The notes: generated from the sequence alone by a model not told the origin. Positions 8,888 through 17,289 are shown, counted from the stretch's first letter. The stretch is DNA of 45,162 nt from Bifidobacterium miconis (GCF_019331735.1 NZ_JAHBBH010000021.1:1-45162), one strand, 5' to 3'. Made by a program: numbers and translations.

Positions 8888-9544
8888 TTACGGCCGTTGC
8901 ATTACCGGATGGCGGTTCAGCTCGCGTTTGAGCTGCCGCCAGTTCGGTTGATATGCGTCCATCCGCCGCTGGAATTCGGGCCCGTGGCCGTGCGTGTTCC
9001 ACAGGTGGGTCATCTCGTGCACGAGCACGGATTCCAAGAACTTGGGGTCCAGAAGCCCCAGCTGGAGGTTCAGGCGGATGCGCCCGGTTTTGGGCGTGCA
9101 CGAGCCCCAACGCGAGGTCATGATCCGCAACGTGATATGCGACGGGGCGCGGCCGATGATCGGCGTCCACTTCGCGAGCAGTTCCGGCAGCGCCGCGCGG
9201 ATCGTCGCTTCGGCCTCACGCCTGCGCTCGTCGGTCCAAGTCAGCCGCGGATCGGCTCGCATGCCCCCTTTCTCGTCACGAACCTTCGCCAGCCGAGTCT
9301 GCGTCCGCACGATCCAGTCGCGACGTTCCCGCACGAAATCGACGATCCGGCGCTCGCCCATGCGCAGGGGAGCCGAAATCTCAATCGAACCGTCGGCCGG
9401 CCGCACGCGCAGATACATGTTCTTGATCGGCTTGCGCGCGACCGTCACCGGCAGTCCGTCAACGGTGATGGTCGTGACGCGAGCAGTCCGGGGCGCGTGG
9501 GGTGACTGGGTCGCGTGAGAGGCGGCTGATCGGCGAAATGGCAT
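8888..9544 (-). CDS. YgjP/DUF45-type zinc metallopeptidase
   Basis: A 218-residue member of the M48-related YgjP (DUF45) family, cytosolic and probably zinc-dependent, with an unclear physiological substrate. The zinc site is plain: VLVHEMTHLWNTHGHGPEF gives HExxH plus a third ligand His. This is preceded by the family signature SRWGSCTPKTGRIRLNLQL. The N-terminal part (ITVDGLPVTVARKPIKNMYL.V...DGSIEISAP) is also typical. The ATG at 9544 was chosen because it starts just before conserved sequence; the frame stays open upstream to 9736, but that part is not family-like. The ribosome site is weak (GAGAGA). It is transcribed away from the tRNA pair. Confidence 0.85.
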   Translation of the reverse strand: MPFRRSAASHATQSPHAPRTARVTTITVDGLPVTVARKPIKNMYLRVRPADGSIEISAPLRMGERRIVDFVRERRDWIVRTQTRLAKVRDEKGGMRADPRLTWTDERRREAEATIRAALPELLAKWTPIIGRAPSHITLRIMTSRWGSCTPKTGRIRLNLQLGLLDPKFLESVLVHEMTHLWNTHGHGPEFQRRMDAYQPNWRQLKRELNRHPVMQRP

Positions 9545-9741
9545 ACGATCATTCTCTCGTGCCTGCAGACAGTCCGCCGCCGACCGTTCCTCGGCCGTCC
9601 GGCCAACCGTCACCGCATAAACGACACGCCGAACAATCGCTGCAATTCCAACGAAAACAGAGCTTCCAAACATGTCCTTTTGACAAACCGCGAATTGCTG
9701 GTAATCTAGTCGATTGTGCGCTTTTGAAAAGCACACGGATC

Positions 9742-9815
9742 GGGCCCGTAGCTCAGGTGGTTAGAGCGCATCCCTGATAAGGATGAGGTCGGAGGTTCAA
9801 GTCCTCCCGGGCCCA
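9742..9815 (+). tRNA. tRNA-Ile (anticodon GAT)
   Basis: A 74-nt cloverleaf: acceptor GGGCCCG pairs with CGGGCCC, D-arm GCTC..GAGC, anticodon stem-loop with GAT at 9776-9778, T-arm GAGGTTCAAGTCCTC, discriminator A. The CCA end is not encoded. It decodes AUC/AUU. This tRNA usually sits in rRNA spacers together with tRNA-Ala(TGC); here the pair stands alone. Confidence 0.97.
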
Positions 9816-9826
9816 CAGGAAAAATG

Positions 9827-9854
9827 AAGCGGCCTTCGAGCCGCTCTTTTTTTC
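9827..9854 (+). terminator. Hairpin with T-run between tRNA-Ile and tRNA-Ala
   Basis: AAGCGGC (9827-9833) pairs with GCCGCT (9840-9845) around CTTCGA-type loop bases, followed by a run of seven T. It would end the tRNA-Ile transcript, so tRNA-Ala would need its own promoter in the 23 bases before it or leaky read-through. Confidence 0.7.
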
Positions 9855-9877
9855 TATCCGCAAGAATTGCACCATTT

Positions 9878-9950
9878 GGGGCATTGGCGCAGCTGGTAGC
9901 GCATCTGCTTTGCAAGCAGAGGGTCGCCGGTTCGAACCCGGCATGCTCCA
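9878..9950 (+). tRNA. tRNA-Ala (anticodon TGC)
   Basis: A 73-nt cloverleaf: acceptor GGGGCAT with ATGCTCC (one G-T pair), D-arm GCGC..GCGC, anticodon TGC at 9911-9913 in a CTGCT/AGCAG stem, T-arm CCGGTTCGAACCCGG, discriminator A at 9950. The CCA end is not encoded. No 16S or 23S sequence is nearby. Confidence 0.97.
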
Positions 9951-9956
9951 CAGGCA

Positions 9957-9989
9957 AGGGTTTCCGGTACTTCCCGGAAGCCCTTTTTT
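9957..9989 (+). terminator. Terminator after tRNA-Ala
   Basis: AGGGTTTCCGG and CCCGGAAGCCCT form a stem of about 10 bp (one G-T pair) around TACTT, followed by TTTTTT. The rest of the gap to the MFS gene (9990-10360) shows no gene; its last part before 10361 should hold the MFS promoter. Confidence 0.8.
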
Positions 9990-10360
9990 GTTGCCGTTTT
10001 GCTGGTGTTTCGGGTTTCGGTTCGCATATCGGCACCGTTTCCTACTATGTCAGTCGAGTCCGCGACGGCTGTGCGCGGGATCGCATCCGCCCCCTTACAC
10101 AGCCGAACGGCCGAACCGAATAACTGAACCAAATAACACAACAACCAAAACCCTTACCGAGTTGGTCTGCCGAGATTCTTGGTCAACGAGGCAACGGCTC
10201 TGGGCCATTGGCGCCCATGACATCCGGTCGGAACGTGCACGCGCACGCCACCGATGTCCGCGGTCGAAACGCACCGCGTGACGTTGCTGCAAGAACCCAA
10301 CCCCCTCGGAAGGCGCGTGCGGGCGGTCGCACACGCCGGACCTACCGTGAGGAGAGCGCA

Positions 10361-11671
10361 TTGTCGGCTTCTGTGTCGCCGTATCGTCGTCTGTTCGCCC
10401 TGTCGGGCACCAAATCGTTCTGCATTTCCGCGGCGGTGGCCCGCCTGCCGATGTCCATGCTCGATCTGGGCATTATTCTGGCGTTGAATCACGCGTATGG
10501 CGCGTGGACGCTCGCCGGCATCATGAATACGGTGTACGTGCTGTCCATGTCGTGCGTCACGCCGTTGTACGCGAAGGCGTTCGACCGTTTCGGTCAGGCT
10601 CGCGTGGGCAGGCCGACGCTGGCGCTGCAAGTTGTATTCATGCTTGCTTTCGCTCTTGCCGTGTGGTTGCGCGCGCCCGTTGCGCTGATGTTTGCCTTGG
10701 CCGTGCTGATGGGGGTGACCCAGTTTTCGTTCGGCGCGCTGGTGCGTGCCCGGTGGGCGTATACGCTACGCGACGTGCGCGACGGCGAGTCGCTGTTGAA
10801 TACGGCGTATGCCACTGAGGCCGCGATCGATGAGGTCGTGTTCATTCTCGGCCCGATGCTGACCGCTTGGCTTGCCACGTCGGTGCATCCGGTGGCTCAG
10901 CTGTTTGTGCCGATAGCCGCTGCGGCGATCGGCGGCGCCGTGTTTTTCTCGTTGCGTTCCACGCAGCCGCGTCCGGTTGTGGAGATGGTCGATACTACGG
11001 CCACGTCCGATGTTCCGCCTGTCGATGGTGCGGACGGTATCGTTACGAGCGATGCCGATGGCGTCGACTGTCCGGATGGCCGGCACATAAAGCGTAGCGC
11101 GCTGCTGTACCGCGGCATGCTGCCGTTGATCGCGGTGTTCGTTGTGTTCAATATGAGCTTTACGGCCGTGGATGTGTCGATCACCGCGGCCGTGAAGTCG
11201 ATGGGTGCGGAGCGTTTTCTTGGCTTGCAGTTGGCGATGTATGCGGTCGGTTCGTGCATTGGCGCGCTGATCTTCGGCTCGCGGCGGCTCAGGGGCTCGC
11301 ACTGGGCGCATATGGTGCTGTTCATGAGTCTGCTGACGGTCGGATTCGTGCTGTTCCGCGTGACGATGGACAATCTGGTCGTGCTGGCGATCGTCGAAGT
11401 GCTGACCGGTCTGAACGTTTCTCCGTTGTTCACCACCGGCAGCTTGATCGTCCGCGGTTTGGTCCCGTCCGAATCGTTGACGGAGGGGCTGAGTTGGCTG
11501 ACCACGGCCGGCACGGCGGGAGGCGCGATCGGCTCGTCGGTGGCCGGCATGGTGCTGGATGTGTTCGGCGCGCACGGCGGCATGACGTTGCCCGCATTGT
11601 TTACCGCCGCCGCCATTCCGCTGACGCTGTACGGTTGGCTGAGCTCACGCCGACACGTAATGCCGCGCTAA
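10361..11671 (+). CDS. MFS transporter of unknown substrate
   Basis: A 436-residue protein with about twelve hydrophobic segments and the two-halves layout of a major facilitator transporter. A cytoplasmic loop of about 55 residues in the middle (about 195-250) is rich in aspartate and threonine. The likely start is the TTG at 10361, just after GAGGAGA at 10349-10355. Translation from here begins LSASVSPYRRLFALSGTKSF and leads straight into the first membrane segment; the frame upstream lacks family character. The sequence resembles the drug- or sugar-efflux group of MFS proteins rather than a known nutrient carrier, but the substrate cannot be named. It stands alone between tRNA-Ala and a gene-free stretch. 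Confidence 0.8.
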   Translation: MSASVSPYRRLFALSGTKSFCISAAVARLPMSMLDLGIILALNHAYGAWTLAGIMNTVYVLSMSCVTPLYAKAFDRFGQARVGRPTLALQVVFMLAFALAVWLRAPVALMFALAVLMGVTQFSFGALVRARWAYTLRDVRDGESLLNTAYATEAAIDEVVFILGPMLTAWLATSVHPVAQLFVPIAAAAIGGAVFFSLRSTQPRPVVEMVDTTATSDVPPVDGADGIVTSDADGVDCPDGRHIKRSALLYRGMLPLIAVFVVFNMSFTAVDVSITAAVKSMGAERFLGLQLAMYAVGSCIGALIFGSRRLRGSHWAHMVLFMSLLTVGFVLFRVTMDNLVVLAIVEVLTGLNVSPLFTTGSLIVRGLVPSESLTEGLSWLTTAGTAGGAIGSSVAGMVLDVFGAHGGMTLPALFTAAAIPLTLYGWLSSRRHVMPR

Positions 11672-12296
11672 CCGGCGGCGCGGCGTACATGCGACAGCGC
11701 GCGATTCCCGCAACGGGCATGCCGGTGCCGTACACGCCAACAATACGAAGAACCTTGTTCGCGTGACGACATCTCACACAACGGCCACAGGATTCGCACG
11801 GAACGCTCAGGAAGCTCATACGTACCGCCATGATACGGGTGGTTATATGTAGTCAACGGCCGAAAGGCCGGACAGCATAACTCAACAAACCTTCTTCCTC
11901 TCTTCTCCTTTCTTCTCCCGAAAGCCCGGCCCAACCGCCGGGCTTTTTGGGTTGCGGCGGATCTCGCCGCGGAGCCCGGCGCAAGGCCCCGCCGCAGGGC
12001 CACACGCCGCGTCGTCCGGGCGGCGGCCCACAATGGACGAGCCGCGGCGCAACTTCGCATGCAGAACCCCGAATACGTCGCCTGTCGCCGTCACGCGGGC
12101 AGACCCGAACTGTCGAGCCGCCGGACCGCCCTGCAGTCATGACGGCCAGGTTCCTGCGCGCCTGCTCCGAAACGTCGCAGACCCCGGCAGGGCCCGACCG
12201 CGCGCCCGCAACGGCCACAACACGGAAAAGCATGGAAACCCCCAGCCGGCAAACCAGTCGACAGACAACCAGAAGGATCAGAAGGAATCAGCCCGC
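11672..12296. other. Gene-free stretch of 625 bp
   Basis: No convincing coding sequence on either strand. It contains a pyrimidine-rich tract (about 11888-11918, mainly CTTCT repeats) running directly into the strong hairpin at 11921, then very GC-rich sequence with several short GC palindromes up to the next gene. The layout is compatible with a small RNA ending at 11948 or simply with the 3-prime end of the MFS transcript. The sequence does not decide. Confidence 0.5.
11921..11948 (+). terminator. Strong terminator, possibly bidirectional
   Basis: AAAGCCCGGC (11921-11930) and GCCGGGCTTT (11937-11946) form a 10-bp perfect stem with a six-base CCAACC loop, followed by TTT on the plus strand and preceded by AAA. 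It lies 250 bases past the MFS stop, so it may end that transcript or an unrecognised small RNA. Confidence 0.75.
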
Positions 12297-13175
12297 ATGA
12301 CATCGCATCTCGCCGAAGCAGGACGCACCATCATTCCGCGCAAGAACGACCGGTACGGACTGCTCAATCCGGCGCTGGTCGTGCTCACGTTCGTCGCAGG
12401 GCTGGTGGACGCGCTGAGCTATCTGGCGCTCGGGCACGTGTTCGTGGCGAACGTGACCGGCAACATCGTGTTCCTCGGGTTCGCGTTCGCGCACGCGCAG
12501 GGCTTCGTGTGGTGGACGTCGGCGCTCACGCTGGCCGCGTTCATGGTCGGCGCGCTGATCGGCGGACGCATCATCCGTCGGTTCGGCGCGAACCGGGCCA
12601 AGCATCTGCTCGTGTCGACATGCGTGCAGCTGGCGTTCGTGGTCGCCGCGTTGGTCGGCATCTGGCTGCTCAACCGGTTCTCGCCGGAGCCGACGATCGG
12701 CGGCATCGGCAGCGGCACGGCGGCGAGCGCAACGTCGTCGTCGGCGCTCGCGTCAGCGTCCGCAACGTCGGCCGCGAGCGCGCAGGCAGCGCAGCCGAGC
12801 CTGAATTTCCCGACGGGAAGTCATATCGACCTGCACATCATCACGCTGATCGTGCTGCTCGCACCGGCCATGGGCATCCAAAATTCGACCGCGCGCAAGC
12901 TGTCCGTGCCGGACCTGCCGACGACCGTGCTGACGATGACGCTGACCGGCATCGTGGCGGACACGTCGGCGCACGGCCACGAGCAGTCGAAACTGGGCCG
13001 CCGGGCCGTGGTGATGTGCGCGCTGGCGCTCGGCGCGCTGACCGGCGCGATGCTGCAGACGCGCGGCTACGAGGACGTGATTCTGATGGTGATGATCGCG
13101 TGCCTGCTGCTGGTGATCGCGATGATGCTGCCGCACATTCACTCCGACGCCCGCTGGGTCGCCGGCGAGCGCTGA
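12297..13175 (+). CDS. YoaK/DUF1275-family membrane protein
   Basis: A 292-residue protein with five or six hydrophobic segments. It carries the family hallmark FVAGLVDALSYLALGHVFVANVTGN near the N-terminus and AMGIQNSTARKLSVPDLPTTVLTMTLTG in the second half. DUF1275 proteins are conserved inner-membrane proteins of unknown function. The length is above the usual 220-240, because a serine/alanine-rich loop of about 45 residues (about 140-185) has been inserted between membrane segments. The ATG at 12297 follows AGAAGGA by about ten bases. There is no partner gene; the aldo/keto reductase downstream is 200 bases away. Confidence 0.85.
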   Translation: MTSHLAEAGRTIIPRKNDRYGLLNPALVVLTFVAGLVDALSYLALGHVFVANVTGNIVFLGFAFAHAQGFVWWTSALTLAAFMVGALIGGRIIRRFGANRAKHLLVSTCVQLAFVVAALVGIWLLNRFSPEPTIGGIGSGTAASATSSSALASASATSAASAQAAQPSLNFPTGSHIDLHIITLIVLLAPAMGIQNSTARKLSVPDLPTTVLTMTLTGIVADTSAHGHEQSKLGRRAVVMCALALGALTGAMLQTRGYEDVILMVMIACLLLVIAMMLPHIHSDARWVAGER

Positions 13176-13190
13176 CCGCGGTCGCATTGC

Positions 13191-13243
13191 CGCATACGAC
13201 CGCCGCATACGACCGCCGCACACGACCGTCGCATAACGATCGC
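13191..13243. repeat. Four tandem 13-14 bp repeats
   Basis: CGCATACGACCGC occurs twice back to back (13191-13203, 13204-13216). A variant CGCACACGACCGT (13217-13229) and a diverged CGCATAACGATCGC (13230-13243) follow. A similar GCATAACGATCGC reappears at about 13328. It lies in the 203-bp gap before the aldo/keto reductase. It could be a replication-slippage array or a set of operator half-sites. Confidence 0.7.
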
Positions 13244-13378
13244 CGCGCCGCGTACGATCGCGGCGAATCTTGCGTTCAAGTGCACTGCAAGCGGTAGGGT
13301 GGAGCCGTTGCCTCGCCGCGGTCACGGCATAACGATCGCACGACGGCAACATACGAACCGTTCGGCAAAGGAGCGAAT

Positions 13379-14341
13379 ATGAAGACTCAGGAAATCGGAC
13401 AGTCGGGCATGGTCGCGTCGCGTCTGGCGCTCGGCGTGATGCGCATCGACGCGCTGGACGAGACGGCGGCGGCGCGCACGGTCGCGGCGGCGGCGGAATC
13501 GGGCATCGACTATTTTGACACGGCCGACATCTACGGCTTCCACGCGCACGCGCTGCACGCCAGCTCGCGCGTCTTCGGTCAGGCGTGGAAGGACGCGGGG
13601 CTGGAGCGCGACAAGATTTTCATTCAGACCAAGTTCGGCATTGATTTCGGCTACGACGAACAGGGCCGCGGCGGCGCGCACGGCTACGATTTCTCCGCAA
13701 AGCACCTGCTGGACGCGCTCGACGCGGAGCTGACCGCACTGCAGACCGACTATGTGGACGCCGTGCTGCTGCACCGCATCGACACGCTGTTCGAGCTGGA
13801 CGAGGTCGCCGAGGCGTTCGACAGGCTGGAGTCGAGCGGCAAGGTGCGTCATTTCGGCGTGAGCAACATGGGTCCGTGGCAGATCGAGCTGCTGCAGAGC
13901 GGGTTGAGGCAGAAGCTGGAGATCAACCAGCTGCAGTTCGGCCTGATGCACACGCAGATGCTCGACGCGGAGATCAATTTCAACACGGCCGGTGATGTGG
14001 CGGCGGATCGTACGGGCGGTATTCTGCCGTATTCGCGGCTCAAGCACATGACGATTCAGGCGTGGTGCCCGTTCCAGTCGGGCACGGAGTTCGGCCCGTT
14101 CGTCGGCAATGCGCATTTCCCGGAGCTGAATGCGGAGCTGGAGCGTCTCGCCGCGAAGTACGGGTCGACGCCGAACGGCATTGCGGTGGCGTGGATGCTG
14201 CGCCATCCGGCCGGCATCCAGCCGCTGCTCGGTTCAATGAATCCCGACCGCATCCGCGACATGGCCGCCGGCGCGGACGTCGAGCTGGATCGCCGCGACT
14301 GGTGGTCGTTGTATCAGGCCGCTGGCAACCAGCTCGTGTGA
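13379..14341 (+). CDS. Aldo/keto reductase (YdhF-like)
   Basis: A 320-residue NADPH-dependent aldo/keto reductase with a TIM-barrel fold. The catalytic tetrad is visible: Asp47 and Tyr52 in YFDTADIYG, Lys85 in IQTKFGIDF, His132 in AVLLHRIDT. Cofactor-binding elements follow (FGVSNM, then LGSMNPDRIRDM near the C-terminus). The length and the QLQFGLMH stretch point to the YdhF group, general oxidoreductases whose natural carbonyl substrate is unknown. AAAGGAG lies seven bases upstream of the ATG. The gene is convergent with mscL; a 9-bp GC hairpin (ACGCGACGC at 14350 with GCGTCGCGT at 14379) between them may end this transcript. Confidence 0.92.
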   Translation: MKTQEIGQSGMVASRLALGVMRIDALDETAAARTVAAAAESGIDYFDTADIYGFHAHALHASSRVFGQAWKDAGLERDKIFIQTKFGIDFGYDEQGRGGAHGYDFSAKHLLDALDAELTALQTDYVDAVLLHRIDTLFELDEVAEAFDRLESSGKVRHFGVSNMGPWQIELLQSGLRQKLEINQLQFGLMHTQMLDAEINFNTAGDVAADRTGGILPYSRLKHMTIQAWCPFQSGTEFGPFVGNAHFPELNAELERLAAKYGSTPNGIAVAWMLRHPAGIQPLLGSMNPDRIRDMAAGADVELDRRDWWSLYQAAGNQLV

Positions 14342-14371
14342 CGTATGCGACGCGACGCTGCGGAGACGGTC

Positions 14372-15028
14372 TCACGCGGCGTCGCGTTTGGTGAGTTGGT
14401 CGCGGATTTCAGTCAGCAGCGCGATGATCTGTTCGTCGGAGGATGATGCAGACGATGCCGCCTGTTCGGACGATGCGGATGGCGACGGCGCATCCGACGA
14501 TTCGGCGGACTGCGCGGATGCGGAATCGGCGGTCGCGCCCGACGCAGTATCACCGGCCGCAGTATCGCCCGACCTCTCCTCGCCCGATGCAGTATCGCCC
14601 GACGCAGCCGCCGTCTTGTCGCCGCCGAGCACCGGCGCCGCGACGGCCTGCGCAGCCTGCGCGGCCTGCGCGGCGAGGGCCGCGGCCTTGTCGGCGGCTT
14701 CCTTGAGCTTGGTTTTGGCGATCAGCGTTTCGGACATGTCGCGGAATTTGTTGATTGGTACGAGGATGCAGAAGTAGACCGCCACGGCGATGACGAGGAA
14801 GTTGAGCAGCGCGCCGAACACCGCACCGAAGGAGATGGTCGCCCCGTTGAACGTGAACGCGAGCAGGCCGCCCATGTCGGGTTTGCCGAAGATCATGGCG
14901 ATGAGCGGGTTGATGAGATGGTCGACGATCGAATTGACGACCGCGGTCACAGCCGCGCCCATGACGACGCCGACGGCCATGTCGATCATGTTGCCGCGCG
15001 AAATGAATTTCTTGAACCCGTCGATCAT
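14372..15028 (-). CDS. mscL: Large-conductance mechanosensitive channel MscL
   Basis: A 218-residue MscL. It forms a homopentameric emergency valve that opens under membrane tension to release solutes on osmotic downshock. The N-terminus FKKFISRGNMIDMAVGVVMG is the conserved S1 helix and pore-lining TM1. TM2 lies at about 65-95 (FGALLNFLVIAVAVYF). The C-terminal helix IIALLTEIRDQL is the usual cytoplasmic bundle. E. coli MscL has 136 residues. The extra length is a linker of roughly 75 residues (about 120-195) built of Ala, Ser, Asp, Gly and Thr with repeated GDTAS-like units between TM2 and the bundle. It is transcribed toward the aldo/keto reductase. Confidence 0.95.
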   Translation of the reverse strand: MIDGFKKFISRGNMIDMAVGVVMGAAVTAVVNSIVDHLINPLIAMIFGKPDMGGLLAFTFNGATISFGAVFGALLNFLVIAVAVYFCILVPINKFRDMSETLIAKTKLKEAADKAAALAAQAAQAAQAVAAPVLGGDKTAAASGDTASGEERSGDTAAGDTASGATADSASAQSAESSDAPSPSASSEQAASSASSSDEQIIALLTEIRDQLTKRDAA

Positions 15029-15142
15029 CGCCGTCTCCCGTCGTCACCGTTGCGATCGTGGCCGTGACGATCGTCAGCGTCGATCGTCGCGACTGCCGTC
15101 ACGAACGGTTCCAGCGTATCGCAGCGACGCGCCGACGTAACG

Positions 15143-15427
15143 TCACGCGATGGGGGAGTCGCCGCCCAGATCGGACGCGTCGACGGCGAACGCCGTCTTC
15201 CAACGCGCGATGCAGCGTTCGATGCGCTTGTAGCCGATGAGTTCGGGGCCGAGCCCGGCCGCGCGGAAGATTTTGACCGGAGATTCGCCGCGACCGTAGC
15301 GTTCCATGCAGTCATGCTGGAAGTCGGCCGCGTATTCGATCCGGTTCGCCGTCGCGGACTGCACGGCGGGCAGACTGTTCAGGTATGCCACCTGCTCGTC
15401 CGTAAACACCACTTTTTTACTCGCCAT
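15143..15427 (-). CDS. Small HTH-like protein of unknown function
   Basis: A 94-residue protein. Its core reads like the recognition part of an IS3-type OrfA / homeodomain-like helix-turn-helix: YAADFQHDCMERYGRGESP, KIFRAAGL, IGYKRIERCIARW. Stand-alone proteins with this pattern are common in Firmicutes and Actinobacteria and are usually annotated only as HTH-domain proteins. I see no transposase catalytic gene next to it. The ATG at 15427 lies in the divergent gap shared with gdhA. It could be a regulator or a domesticated transposase fragment. Confidence 0.6.
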   Translation of the reverse strand: MASKKVVFTDEQVAYLNSLPAVQSATANRIEYAADFQHDCMERYGRGESPVKIFRAAGLGPELIGYKRIERCIARWKTAFAVDASDLGGDSPIA

Positions 15428-15787
15428 AATTCCTACCAGTCGTACCGTTTGTCGTTCTGTGTGCCACTATGTGCAAAACCGCCTCGACCGCTCTTTCTCA
15501 TCCTTACAGCATACGGGACGTCCCCCCCCCCATCAAATTCACCTGGCAGATCGTCGACGTGCACCCGCACAAAACAACATAATTCAGCCCAAAAACTAAC
15601 ATTCGGTAATTAGCGCGCCGGGCGTGTCGCAGATCACATTGACGACAACGTCTCACATTATGGTCTCACATATCGATATGGCGCACACGCCGCCGGCCAC
15701 TCGGCGGAATCGCCGGAACACCGCCGCAGCCCGGCCGAGACGCCGGCGCAACCCCGGCCGCAAGTCAACCGCATCGCGGGAAAACCC
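15428..15787. other. Intergenic region upstream of gdhA
   Basis: No coding sequence is supported. Features seen: a run of ten C at about 15523-15532, prone to slippage; a perfect 12-bp palindrome CATATCGATATG at 15669-15680; and a direct repeat GTCTCACAT just before and within it (15650 and 15664). The palindrome lies about 120 bases upstream of the gdhA -35 box and could be an activator site, which is inference. Confidence 0.45.
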
Positions 15788-15816
15788 TTGTCGCAGACGC
15801 CTTCCGCACATACAAT
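15788..15816 (+). promoter_or_regulatory. Sigma70-type promoter of gdhA
   Basis: TTGTCG (15788-15793) and TACAAT (15811-15816) are separated by exactly 17 bases and lie 39 bases upstream of the gdhA start codon. This is the best consensus promoter match in the window. Confidence 0.7.
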
Positions 15817-15854
15817 GAAGCCGTCTTATTGATAATCCGAACCAAGGGAGATTC

Positions 15855-17201
15855 ATGTTTTCCAACGAGTACATCCAGCGCGTCTACGAGCAGGTCGAGC
15901 AGCGCGACGGTGACCAGCCCGAGTTCCTGCAGGCCGTGCGCGAGGTGTTCGAGACGCTCGAACCCGTGATCGCCAAGCACCCCGAGTATGAGAAGGCGGG
16001 CGTGCTGGAGCGCATCGTCGAGCCGGAGCGCGTGGTCAAGTTCCGCGTCGCGTGGACCGACGACGAAGGCAAGGTGCAGGTCAACCGCGGCTACCGCGTG
16101 CAGTTCAACTCCGCGATCGGCCCGTACAAGGGCGGCCTGCGCTTCCACCCGACCGTGAACGAGGGCGTCATCAAGTTCCTCGGCTTCGAGCAGATCCTCA
16201 AGAACTCGCTGACCACGCTGCCGATGGGCGGCGGCAAGGGCGGCTCCGACTTCAACCCGAAGGGCAAGTCCGACGCCGAGGTCATGCGCTTCTGCCAGGC
16301 GTTCATGACCGAGCTGTGCCGTCACATCGGCCAGTTCACCGACGTTCCGGCCGGCGACATCAACGTGGGAGGCCGCGAGATCGGCTACCTGTTCGGCCAG
16401 TACAAGCGCATCCGCGACGAGTACTCCGGCGTGCTCACCGGCAAGGGCCTCGAGTTCGGCGGCTCGCTCGCCCGCACCGAGGCGACCGGCTACGGCGTCT
16501 GCTACTACACGCAGGAGGCCCTGCGCGTGCTCAAGAACGATTCGTTCGAGGGCAAGACCGTCGTGATCTCCGGCTCCGGTAACGTGGCGATCTACGCCGC
16601 GCAGAAGGCTGAGCAGCTGGGTGCCAAGGTCGTTACCGTGTCCGATTCCAACGGCTACGTCTACGATCCGGAAGGCATCAAGGTCGACGTCGTCAAGCAG
16701 ATCAAGGAAGTCGAGCGCGGCCGTATCAAGGAGTACGCGGAGCGCGTGCCGTCCGCCGAGTACCACGAGGGTTGCTCTGGCGTGTGGACCGTGCCGTGTG
16801 ACATCGCACTGCCGTGCGCCACGCAGAACGAGATCAACGAGGAGTCCGCGAAGGCTCTGGTCGCCAACGGCTGCAAGGTCGTCGTCGAGGGCGCGAACAT
16901 GCCGTCCACCCCGGAGGCCATCGCCGTGTACCAGCAGAACGGCCTGCTCTACGGCCCGGCCAAGGCCGCGAACGCGGGCGGCGTGGCCGTCTCCGGCCTC
17001 GAGATGAGCCAGAACAGCTACCGCCTGTCCTGGACCTTCGAGGAGGTCGACGCCAAGCTCAAGAACATCATGGAGACCATCGTGGCCGAGTCGCTCAAGG
17101 CCGCGAAGGAGTATGGCCACGAGGGTGATCTGATGCTCGGCGCGAACGCCGCCGGCTTCGTCAAGGTCGCCAACGCGATGGTCGCGCAGGGCATCCTGTA
17201 A
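15855..17201 (+). CDS. gdhA: NADP-specific glutamate dehydrogenase
   Basis: A 448-residue hexameric-type glutamate dehydrogenase. It makes glutamate from 2-oxoglutarate, ammonia and NADPH and so assimilates nitrogen in the cytosol. Substrate-binding residues lie in PYKGGLRFHPTVNEGVIKF, and the catalytic lysine is Lys128 in LPMGGGKGGSDF. The Rossmann part shows GKTVVISGSGNVAIYAA with a serine-containing loop after it (VSDSNG), as in NADP enzymes. The length matches the bacterial class I enzyme. AAGGGAG precedes the ATG. The gene has its own promoter (15788) and terminator (17221), so it is monocistronic. Confidence 0.97.
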   Translation: MFSNEYIQRVYEQVEQRDGDQPEFLQAVREVFETLEPVIAKHPEYEKAGVLERIVEPERVVKFRVAWTDDEGKVQVNRGYRVQFNSAIGPYKGGLRFHPTVNEGVIKFLGFEQILKNSLTTLPMGGGKGGSDFNPKGKSDAEVMRFCQAFMTELCRHIGQFTDVPAGDINVGGREIGYLFGQYKRIRDEYSGVLTGKGLEFGGSLARTEATGYGVCYYTQEALRVLKNDSFEGKTVVISGSGNVAIYAAQKAEQLGAKVVTVSDSNGYVYDPEGIKVDVVKQIKEVERGRIKEYAERVPSAEYHEGCSGVWTVPCDIALPCATQNEINEESAKALVANGCKVVVEGANMPSTPEAIAVYQQNGLLYGPAKAANAGGVAVSGLEMSQNSYRLSWTFEEVDAKLKNIMETIVAESLKAAKEYGHEGDLMLGANAAGFVKVANAMVAQGIL

Positions 17202-17220
17202 GTCATTCCCCGCATACGGC

Positions 17221-17272
17221 AACGGCCGTAACTGAGTTCGAGCCACACGGATCGAACTCAGTTACGGCCGTT
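17221..17272. terminator. Bidirectional terminator between gdhA and lacZ
   Basis: A perfect 21-bp inverted repeat: left arm 17221-17241 beginning AACGGCCGTAACTGAG, right arm 17252-17272, with a ten-base centre. It lies between two convergent genes and has T-rich sequence after the right arm on the plus strand. Confidence 0.8.
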
Positions 17273-17289
17273 GTTGTATCTCCTCGCCG

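Noticed and set aside
9742..9950. Part of an rRNA operon spacer
   Set aside because: The Ile/Ala tRNA pair is typical of 16S-23S spacers, but no rRNA sequence lies within several kb and each tRNA has its own hairpin terminator.
15143..15427. Insertion sequence
   Set aside because: The HTH-like protein resembles an OrfA recognition domain, but there is no catalytic transposase frame and no terminal inverted repeats around it.
15523..15532. Poly-C tract as a phase-variation switch
   Set aside because: It lies outside any reading frame and more than 250 bases upstream of the gdhA promoter, so no gene would be switched by its length in an obvious way.
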